In this document: positions 56,010 through 64,000 of the stretch, piece after piece
Numbering within the stretch: position 1 is the stretch's first letter
Layout of the letters: each line of letters starts with the position of its first letter
Source of the DNA: Rhynchospora pubera
Lineage: Eukaryota > Streptophyta > Magnoliopsida > Poales > Cyperaceae
Direction: 5' to 3'
Assembly (NCBI GenBank): GCA_028095005.1
Contig: CM051463.1
Span: forward strand, 5,378,295-5,442,294
Length of the DNA stretch: 64,000 nt
Notes under the pieces: generated by a model
Seen by the model: only the letters and a program-made list of their open reading frames with translations
What the model was told of the DNA's origin: nothing
Databases searched by the model: none
Translations under genes and position numbers: made by a program

Positions 56010-57540
56010 AGAGAAAGACCTGCCTGACGGAAAAAAAAAAAAAGCAACCTTCTCCGTCTAGTTTGAAAATTACAAAGGCCAAAATATATATTTTTTTTTA
56101 GAAATACCAGGTAGAAGCTACAGGTTACAAAAGGCCAAAGTTCAACACCTAGTTTTTCTGTATAAAAACAATGTTTTAAATACCAGACCACGCATCCAAA
56201 CCGATGTGTCAGAGTCAAAAGTATAGAGTTTTACCGATTCAATCGGTTGTACCGTTTTCAGAAACCGGATGACATTAATAAATATTTTGATAATAAATAA
56301 GTTGTCTGCATATATACATCTTCTTAAGTATATTAGTATAAATAAGATTTTTTCACGTTTAATATTTAGAATTTATGTATCATAATTTATTCTTAAGTTT
56401 GATTTTTTGCACGTATTACTTTTATAATTTAATACATAGTAATTTATAGTTAAGTCTTTTTCTGATTGTTATGCGTTTCTTTTTTTTTGTTAGTTTAATG
56501 GCTCCTATTTATGAAGGAAAGTCCAACGTTATAAATAGTTCTTTTCCTCGGGAAGCGAGAGCGTTCTTCCATCAAAAAGTGGATTGACCGATATTTCACT
56601 TTTTCCGGTTTTCACCGGTATTTACCGGTATTAAAAGATATTTAGCCCTTTTTTTTTCCAGCCGGATCAGGATCCGGTACCCAGTGTTATTGGGTATCTG
56701 ATCTGGTATTAAAAACATAATAAAAAGGGCTCAGGTTAATCAACAGATTTTTTTAAAAAAGGTTTACAAATATTTAATTAAATTGTGCAAGTTTGAAAAA
56801 GTATTAATTTAACTTCACAAGCAAAATTTGAAACCAAATTGACAGAATTTAGCAGCTTTCGAGCAGTTTTTGCAAATTATAATAAATCAGGGAAAATGTC
56901 ACAAAATGAATGAGAGGCTGCCTTAATCTAAACCCTAGTTCTGTACATCACTGTAATGCAAAATTAAGAAACCTATTTTGTACATGTGTTGTAACTTGTA
57001 AACAGAATAAAAAAATTTATGCGTTTCGCTTTCTGCAAAGTTGGGCTTAAATTAGTAATTTTCTACATTATTTAGAATCAAATAGCAACGATACGAAATT
57101 CTCGAAATTAAACCAGAACAATATAAAATTATAAATTAATTTGTTTATTATGTTTTTTTTTTAAGTGCAATGAGGATTAGATTTGCTTGTAAGTACGTCA
57201 CCAGATATTGTTTTTATAATAAAATAAAGCACGTTACCCTATAGTATACACTACGATTTCTTTTACCGTCTACAATATTTATAAACACTATAACTAATAT
57301 GAAAAATGTTCTAGAGCACTATAAATAGTGAATATTATTTCTTTACTAATAATGAATATTATCAAAATGACGAAAATGGGAATTGCTTCCTGTAATCAAG
57401 AGACTAGACAATCAAACAATCATGCATGCAGCGACTTCTATTTTTGACATGTGATTTAATTCCATCCAAATTTTTATCTAACATCACGTGATTGGCTCAT
57501 GTGGACATTATTTAGAAAATTTGGTCACACCAAAATTCAG
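56010..57540. other. Intergenic DNA
   Basis: Mostly AT-rich. At 56570-56700 there are ACCGGTATTTACCGGTAT and GGATCAGGATCCGGTACCC motifs that may belong to a decayed element. No gene recognised. Confidence 0.5.
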
Positions 57541-57544
57541 ATCT

Positions 57545-58005
57545 GAATCTCTCTCTCTCTCTCTCTCTCTCCGAAAAATCTCCATTGCTCTCTCTCAAGC
57601 AAGTTTTTTCTCTCAACTATCAAATCTGATCCTTCTCTCTTGCTCTCGCAATTTCTCTCTCTCTCTCTCTCTCTCTTCGTCTATCTATCTCTGAAATCTG
57701 AAGCAGGTCTGGTTGAAGCCTTCTCCATTGTGCCCTAGCCACCACTCTAGTGCGGCCTCGCCACCGTGCTCGACCACCGTCCTTATTCAACTCTATCGTG
57801 AAGCTTCGCTGACGGTGTCCCTATCCACCACGTAGCGAGCGACAATAGATCTATCTCAAATTCGACCCGTTTCAACAAGTCCGACCTATTCCGCCTCTAT
57901 CGACCTTGTCGTGTTCAACAATTCTGACATGCCGTGCATCAAAGAGGGAGCAGTGTTTATCGGATCTGATTGCGAGTTAGTTTTCATCTCCTTGAAACAG
58001 GTTTG
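57545..58005 (+). other. CT-rich leader and exon-like segment
   Basis: Two (CT)n runs (57548-57570 and 57654-57675) are followed by GC-richer DNA (57710-58000) that ends CTTGAAACAG/GTTTGTACTT, a good donor-like site. It reads like a 5' leader and first exon, but no open frame here is convincing. The downstream repeats contain exon-like GGCAGARAAAGRATC segments. Confidence 0.35.
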
Positions 58006-58251
58006 TACTTGATTTGCATTTGAACGATTGATTTGTAGTGAAAATTATCTTTTTCTTTTGGATTTGATTAGATCTGCATTGCAACAATTGATTTTTGTTG
58101 AAAACATTGATCAATTATCATTTTCTTGTTATGTTTAACAAGATCTATAACAGAACGAATGTGGTAATCTAATAGCGTTGATCTGTAATTTAAATATCGG
58201 GAACAAATGATGAATTCTATAACAGAAAGAATCAACAAAGGATCAGAAAGG

Positions 58252-59320
58252 GGGAGTAAATTAGTTGTAGTAGGGAGTACATTTATAATGAAGGGGGAGT
58301 AACTTTAAGTTCATGCTTTGTCTTGTTCACAATATTACACATTTCATATAAGGGAGTAAATTATTTTTAACAAGGAGTACATTTATAATGAAGAGGGAGT
58401 AACTTGGTTAAAGTAGTATATATTTCATATATGGGATTTCATATAAGGGAGTAAATTATTTAAATAAGAGAGTACATTCATACTGGAAAGGGAGTAACTA
58501 ATATTTGTCTTTCATTTGTTGGCAGAGAAAGAATCGACAAAGGCACAAGAAGTTCCTCAATCTGGCAATATAACGCATGGGAGAATATTCAAGGTTTGTC
58601 TTCTTCACATTAGCACACATTTATTATAAGGGAGTAAATTAGTTGTAGTAGGGAGTACATTTATAATGAAGGGGGAGTAACCTTAAGTTCACGCTTTGTC
58701 TTATTCACAGTAGTACATATTTTTTTAAGGGAGTAAATTAGTTTTAATAGGGAGTACATTTATAATGAAAGAGGGAGTAACTTGTTTAAAGTAGTATATA
58801 TTTCATATACGGAATTTCATATAAGAGAGTAAATTATTTGAATAAGAGAGTACATTCATTATGCAAAGGGAGTAACTAATATTTATTTGTTGGAGAAGGG
58901 CAATATGACACGTGGGAGAATATTGGTAAGTTCAAACTTTGTCTTCTTCACAGTAGCACACGTTTATTATAAGGGAGTAAATTAGTTGTAGTAGGGAGTA
59001 CATTTATAATGAAGGGGGAGTAACCTTAAGTTCACACTTTGTCTTATTCACAGTAGTACACATTTTTTCATATAAGGGAGTAAATTATTTTTTAACAGGG
59101 AGTACATTTATAATAAAGGGGGAGTAACTTGTTTAAAGTAGTATATATTTCATATACGAGATTTCATATAAGAGAGTAAATTATTTTAATAAGAGAGTAC
59201 ATTCATAATGCAAGGGAGTAACTAATATTTATCTTTTATTTGTTGGCAGAAAAAGGATCAACAAAGGCACAAGAAGTTCCTCAATCTGGAGAAGGGCAAT
59301 ATGAAACAAATTGTTGTCTT
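58252..59320. repeat. Three tandem copies of a ~345-378-bp unit
   Basis: Units begin GGGAGTAAATTAGTTGTAG at 58252, 58630 and 58973. Each contains several shorter repeats of GGGAGTAAATTA, GGGAGTACATTTATAATGAA and GGGAGTAACTT. The first and third units end with an acceptor-like TTTGTTGGCAG and ACAAAGGCACAAGAAGTTCC. The second is shortened there. Confidence 0.9.
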
Positions 59321-59462
59321 TTGTTGTGCTTTGCAATATTGAAACGGCTAGTAACAAGTTTGTGTACTAACAAAAAATGTTGTCTCTGATCCATTGTTAC
59401 TGAATATTTCTATTGGAAGTTTGTCCGTTATATCAGTGATTTTAAATACTTTTAGAAAAATT

Positions 59463-59740
59463 GATACTCTTGTATTTTATGTGTACGTTTATGTACTCTG
59501 TAGAGTTAATTTATTTACTCTCTAGAGTTAATTAGATAAATCCATCGAAAGACAATCAAAACCGTCCCACCCATTCAGCGCAATGCTGCTTTTGATAATA
59601 AAGATACTCATGTATTTTATGTGAACATTTATTTACTCCCTACAATTGATTTATTTACTTCCTAGTGTTAATTAGATCATTCCATTGAAAGACAATCAAA
59701 ACGGTCCCAAACATTCAGTGGAATGTGCATGTGAGGCGCA
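59463..59740. repeat. Tandem duplication of ~139 bp
   Basis: GATACTCTTGTATTTTATGT at 59463 and GATACTCATGTATTTTATGT at 59602 start two copies that both run through GAAAGACAATCAAAAC-GTCCCA and ATTCAG-G-AATG. Confidence 0.88.
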
Positions 59741-59811
59741 CGTGACGTCAAATTGACGCAAAAGGCACGTGAAAAACACGCAGGATCACGCGGAAATATC
59801 GTGTGACGTCA
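59739..59811. promoter_or_regulatory. Cluster of ACGT-core (G-box / C-box) sites
   Basis: CACGTGACGTCA at 59739-59750 fuses a G-box with a C-box. CACGTG recurs at 59766-59771 and TGACGTCA at 59804-59811, with several CACGCG/TCACGC motifs between. Such palindromes bind bZIP and bHLH factors. No gene start was recognised nearby. Confidence 0.45.
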
Positions 59812-60662
59812 TTTTCACGCGGAATTTGGATGCGCGTGGTTAAATGTGGTTCAAATGGTCCGGACACCCTTTTTTCTATTTTTGGCAGCGCCATAATTAG
59901 GACGGTTTCCAAATTTAACCGCTGATTGCGTGATTGCCGGATATATTGATTGTAGTTATCAGCTCCGATGACAAAATGTCTAAACAAGTGTAAATCAGAT
60001 AGCAAGAGCCCAATTCCACTTAATAGGCCTAAAAGTTCTATCACAGTGGCCAGTGGGTTGCTTCAATTTTTGAGATGCCTTTTTCCCTTTCGTGCTAACT
60101 TTTTCTATTTGTTCCTGCTCAGAAAATTTCACGCAAAATTTGATGATGAGGTTGTACTTGTATCTAATTAGCAGCGTATTTTGTTCCAGAACCGCATGAT
60201 ATTTGGGAATACTTATACAAATCATTGTGATGTCCTATGATTAACGTTTTATTTTGTTATTCACTTCTCTCAAATCATAGTCAAACCATTGCACATCATT
60301 TGTTTTGCGAAATTAGTTAAGGATTTTTTTTTTTCCCACATCAATACAAAATAAACAAAAATACAGCAGTTGCGGTCTTCTGGAACAGTTTGAATAAAAC
60401 AGATTCCAAGTTCAAAAGAGAAAAAAGCTGATGACATAGTCAACAAAATTTTTTTCCAGATAACACTGTCAGATCCAGCTGAAATAAATAAAAAAAAAAT
60501 AATAAGACGGCTATAACTGATAAGTAAGCTGAAAGCTAATGTTCCAAATAAAACCAGTAGAAATGAAATGAGTAAATTAAAGCATCAAAAGTAATAAGAA
60601 AGAAATCCAGAAATAACAGATGGTACTGAATATTGAATAAATAAACACCAATCCATGGATCC

Positions 60663-60990
60663 TATCCACGGTTGATGAATGCGAGCAAACGCCGCATCAT
60701 CTCGTGCGCTGCCTCAGAATCGGGATTCTCAAGGATTCGAGCAACTCGGCATTCTCTCCCCACCGGTTTGCCTCGAGCGCTTCATAATATACCTTGCCTC
60801 GTAACATCAGATGATCCTCTGCTAAACAAATCATCACTCTATCACAATTTAATTCCTTCAAGCTCGGGGCCCCTTCGGCCCTGGGTTTGACCTCGGGTCA
60901 TCCAATCAAGCTGCTCGTGCCTGGACAAACGTACCACCAGAGTTCTTCCAATTTTTCGGTGGCGTTGTTTTGCGGTGCTGCGTCACCTCG
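60663..60990 (-). pseudogene. Carboxylesterase pseudogene (C-terminal part)
   Basis: Reading on the minus strand: NNATEKLEELWWYVCPGTSS, then a stop and frame change, then LKELNCDRVMICLAEDHLML with RGKVYYEALEANRWGE, then (after a deletion and frame change) NPDSEAAHEMMRRLLAFINR and a TAG at 60663. These are the C-terminal CXE motifs in order. The catalytic Asp position is kept (AEDH), but the segment with the catalytic His is deleted between LES and NPDSE. The N-terminal half is absent. It is a dead relative of the cluster at 31-53 kb. Confidence 0.88.
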
Positions 60991-62113
60991 AGAGCAGTTC
61001 GTAGGTATTTGGTAAGTTCTAGTTTGGATTTGAATGAGTTGACATCGGTGTGATACCGATACATTAGGTATAGATGTTGTTGGAGTTTATACCGTTTATT
61101 TGTTGTGACATACCAGTTTTGATACTGGTGTTTAATTATTTTATTTTTTTATTGTTATATAAACTTTTATTTTTTATTAATGGAAATTCTCAGCATTTGT
61201 TGACCCTAAAAAAACAAAAGCTGTTAATAACATAAATAAGATAAATTACCACATCACATACGTACTTATATCATGATTTTCGTTCTTATTAAAATATAAG
61301 TTGCACCTTGATCATGGGAATGCCACCCGAAACGGACAAGACTTTCGGACACTTTACTTTTGGGCTATTACATGAGCTTTTTTATTAATCCTTAATTTTA
61401 TTTGTTTATTTTAAATTTCCTCTTGTTTATAAAAAAAAAACTTGAATGAATTTAATTAATTGTTTAGCTGTTTATATTTTGTAATCTTGAAGGTGCTTAT
61501 GTTTTAACTTTATCTATGTTTGTCTTCAAATAATGTATTTATATTCTTCTTAAAATTAAACGAAGGGATTAAACAGGGAGGTGTGGAGTCCAGCTGAAAA
61601 TTAGGAAAAATAAAATAAACAATAAAATTTTCTTTTCGTTAATCTAAGATAAAAAAAAGTTTACGAACGAAATATAATCAGATTGTTACACACAGTATCT
61701 GAATTACAACATTGACAATGCATGCAAAAATTCATACAAACTAGTAAGTTACAAAGTCTGCTGTGGCTAAAAGTATAAGAACTACTACCAAACCAAAAGA
61801 AAGCACGGCACATAGTAAACACAATTTAAGTTTACAACACAACAACAAACATAATCAACTATTTAAAACTGCAGTCGGTGTTGAGTTGAAGTGTAGAGTG
61901 TAGACAGTGCTGCTGATGCTGCTCCAGCCTTCAAAAAACTAAAGATACACCGGCAAGCTCATCATCAATTGTCTCCCAATAAATCTTCATCTTCATCGAT
62001 CAGACTGCCCATTACTTGCATTCTAAAACTGTTGTTCCAGCCCCGTACGTGGTCCTGTCCATTGCAAGTATGGAGTTATTGAGTCCTGAGTGGACTGAAA
62101 AATGACCTTATTT
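60991..62113. other. Intergenic DNA downstream of the resistance gene
   Basis: AT-rich. TTGTTGACCCTAAAAAAAC near 61198 may be a LINE-tail remnant. No gene recognised. Confidence 0.5.
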
Positions 62114-64000
62114 CTAAATTCCTTTACCAAGTTGAAGGATTTGTTTGAGTCCATTATCTTCCCACTCCAGTTGTTCCCAGCATTTCCTCTCTGTGCGTAT
62201 AAGTTTTAATTTGCTGGGGACCGTATTTGACTGGAAAGGAAGCTTCTTCAGCATTGGTAGGGCTGTCAATATACCGCTGTTTCGAACGTTTTCGTTTCGT
62301 TCCGTCTGAAATGGAACAGAAGTGGAAGGAAAAATAGTTTCACTTTCAAAAACGGAATGGAAATGGAACGTTGAAATGAGAAATTTCAATGTAAAATGAA
62401 TGTGGAAGTGAAATTTCCGTTCCGTTTAACGAAATGGAACGGAAATGGAATGGTTTTCTGTTTCGTATTTTGAAGTGGAATGGAAACGGAATGATGGATT
62501 TCCGTTCCATATCACACGTTTGACAGCCCTGAGCATTGGACATTGGGTGATATTGATTTCTTCTAGGATACGAAACGTAATTGATTGATCGCAGATATTT
62601 TCCATCTTGGACAAGCACACGAGGGATAATTTTATAAGAGAAGGAAAAGTGGGTTTGGTTGCACTACTACTGGATCCACCAATGTGCTCAATCAATTGAA
62701 CAATGTTGTTACATCTCTCGATTCGAAGTGTCCGAAGACATGGCAGGTAAAGTGTCCATGAGAGATGCTTCAGTCGGTCACAATTCCAAAAAGCCAACTC
62801 ACTGAGCGTTGGGAGTAGATCCTCTGGAGATATGTTCTGCGGCCATTCAATCATTTCCAACGTTTCCATATCACGAAATGATACACATTCTAGATTTCTG
62901 AGCTGACTTTGGTAGTCACTCTCGCTCCCAATTACTATTTTGCCGACTGACCGTACCTCAAGATAAAGCATGTACAAATTATCTTGTACTTTACCATTCC
63001 CAATAAAACTACTGGGTATTTCGAGAGTGTCAGTATCATTTTCATAATCCAAAATTACATTTCTCACGGGTACGTTAGGTAACTTCAAAACATTTCGGAA
63101 GTGGGTTGGATGCCGCAATCTTATACTTAGACTTCTCAATTTACATAAAGAGCCCAACTCCTTTATCTACCATGTCAAGTATTCACCACCACCAGTTCCG
63201 CTAAATATTAAATCTAGTACCAGGAGCTCATTTAGTGCCGCTAAAACACCCATTGGAAATGACTCAATAGGATTGTTTCTTAAAGATAGATACCTGAGAT
63301 TTGTAACATGTTTCAACTCCTCTGGTACAGATCTAATTAAATTACATGATAAATTAAGGTGCTTAAGATTAACAAAGTTGGATATACTTCGTGGAATATA
63401 GTGTACTGCACAGTATCTCAAATCTAGAAATGCTAGATCGCGAAAGGATATCAGATTTTTAACAAGTGCTTCTATCCCAAAATAATAAGGTCTTGAAATT
63501 GAAAAAATTGGGAATGTACCCATATTGACCCACAAAAATTGGAGCCTGTTGGCATGAGAAATTTTAATGGCTAGGAAGATGAGAGATGTTAGGGACCTAA
63601 AATGTAGTGATGCTCGCTCTACATGAGGCCAGACAATATTTTCATGATTTAGGACATTTTCATTTTCTTTAAGCACCACCCATTTGTTTTTTTCCTTGCC
63701 TTCATCTTGTGCTATCCATAGGGCCATGTCACGAATAATATCGTGCAACTTCACATAGTCTGATCCTTCTTCCTGCAACAAACATGCTGATAACAACTTC
63801 CTGATAACATCATAACCGGGGTTATAAATATTTCTAGCATCAAATATATCTAAATCTAATAGCCCTAACCCCAACCAACATTCAATTAAAGTAGTCTTCC
63901 AAATAAGTTGATCCTCAGGCCATAAAGAACAAACAAGAAAGCAGTGCTTCAACTTTTCAGTATTCAAGCTATCATAACTCAATTTTAATGTGTTAAATAT
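62114..64000 (-). pseudogene. CC-NBS-LRR disease-resistance gene, 3' part, disrupted
   Basis: The frame is open at the window edge, so the CC and P-loop parts lie outside. Seen here: the end of the NB-ARC region with KLSYDSL and HCFLVCSLWPED (RNBS-D), VKLHDIIRDMALWIA (the MHD-type motif, here LHD), then leucine-rich repeats (HLNLSCNLIRSVPEEL, LRYLSLRNNPIESFP) and a C-terminal region ending CWEQLEWEDNGLKQIL. The type is RPS2/RPS5-like, an intracellular immune receptor. Two lesions: an in-frame TAG at 63167-63169 inside the LRRs, with the same frame continuing homologously to 62426, and a 274-bp hAT MITE (62258-62531) in the last segment. Removing the MITE and one target copy restores a frame to the stop at 62114-62116. 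Either lesion alone would truncate the protein. Confidence 0.88.
62258..62531. mobile_element. hAT-type MITE inside the resistance gene
   Basis: An 8-bp target repeat AGCATTGG (62250-62257 and 62532-62539) flanks ends TAGGGCTGTCAAT and TTTGACAGCCCTG. The inside is rich in GGAACGGAAATGGAA motifs. It shares the TAGGGCTG end with the element at 29746-30024. Confidence 0.93.

Noticed and set aside
57545..59811. LTR retrotransposon or Helitron
   Set aside because: No long direct terminal repeats with TG...CA ends, primer site, polypurine tract, or TC...CTRR ends with a hairpin could be shown.
61190..61215. Second LINE tail (TTGACCCTAAAAAAAC)
   Set aside because: Too short, and no flanking target repeat was found.

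Overview
This is nuclear DNA of a flowering plant. Genes are small and spaced by AT-rich DNA, introns have GT/AG borders, and the families present are typical of plants: C-terminally encoded peptides (CEP), a patatin-like lipase, plant carboxylesterases (CXE), a CC-NBS-LRR resistance gene, and CACTA, hAT, Tourist-like and LINE elements. The NLR type and the number of Tourist-like MITEs would suit a monocot, but I cannot name the species. I recognised no tRNA, rRNA, CRISPR or organelle sequence.

Layout. 0-2.9 kb: a MITE, microsatellites and a CEP peptide gene (2202-2456, minus). 2.86-13.74 kb: a 10.9-kb CACTA (En/Spm) element with a 3-bp target duplication. It carries a TNP2-type transposase broken by a frameshift and a stop, a 12-exon gene joining a Ptta/En/Spm second-protein region to a Ulp1-like C48 protease region with a complete catalytic triad, two small related ORFs, and three arrays of palindromic subterminal repeats, one of them internal. 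15.9-16.5 kb: a second CEP gene with a tandemly duplicated promoter segment. 18.3-23.8 kb: a patatin pseudogene interrupted by a LINE tail, then a complete seven-exon patatin-like gene (412 aa). 26.3-30.0 kb: a 49-codon ORF of unknown nature, two MITEs, a 1.9-kb long-TIR element and a hAT MITE. 31-53 kb: four intact single-exon carboxylesterases on the minus strand. The second and third are tandem copies. 54.7-56 kb: a cluster of Tourist-like MITEs. 57.5-59.8 kb: CT-rich exon-like DNA followed by two sets of tandem repeats and a cluster of ACGT-core sites. 60.7 kb: a decayed carboxylesterase. 62.1-64.0 kb (to the window edge): the 3' part of a CC-NBS-LRR gene, broken by a nonsense codon and by a 274-bp hAT MITE.

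How it fits together. The carboxylesterase cluster grew by duplication of a block holding one esterase, its upstream DNA and part of its larger neighbour. Comparing the two copies of the block shows later insertions as filled and empty sites: a hAT MITE beside the second esterase, a LINE beside the third (itself split by a Mutator-like MITE), and a hAT element upstream of the second. That hAT was then invaded by a 5.9-kb CACTA carrying exon fragments of a nucleostemin-like GTPase. Likely working genes are the two CEPs, the patatin-like lipase and the four esterases. Most of the rest is transposon or relic.
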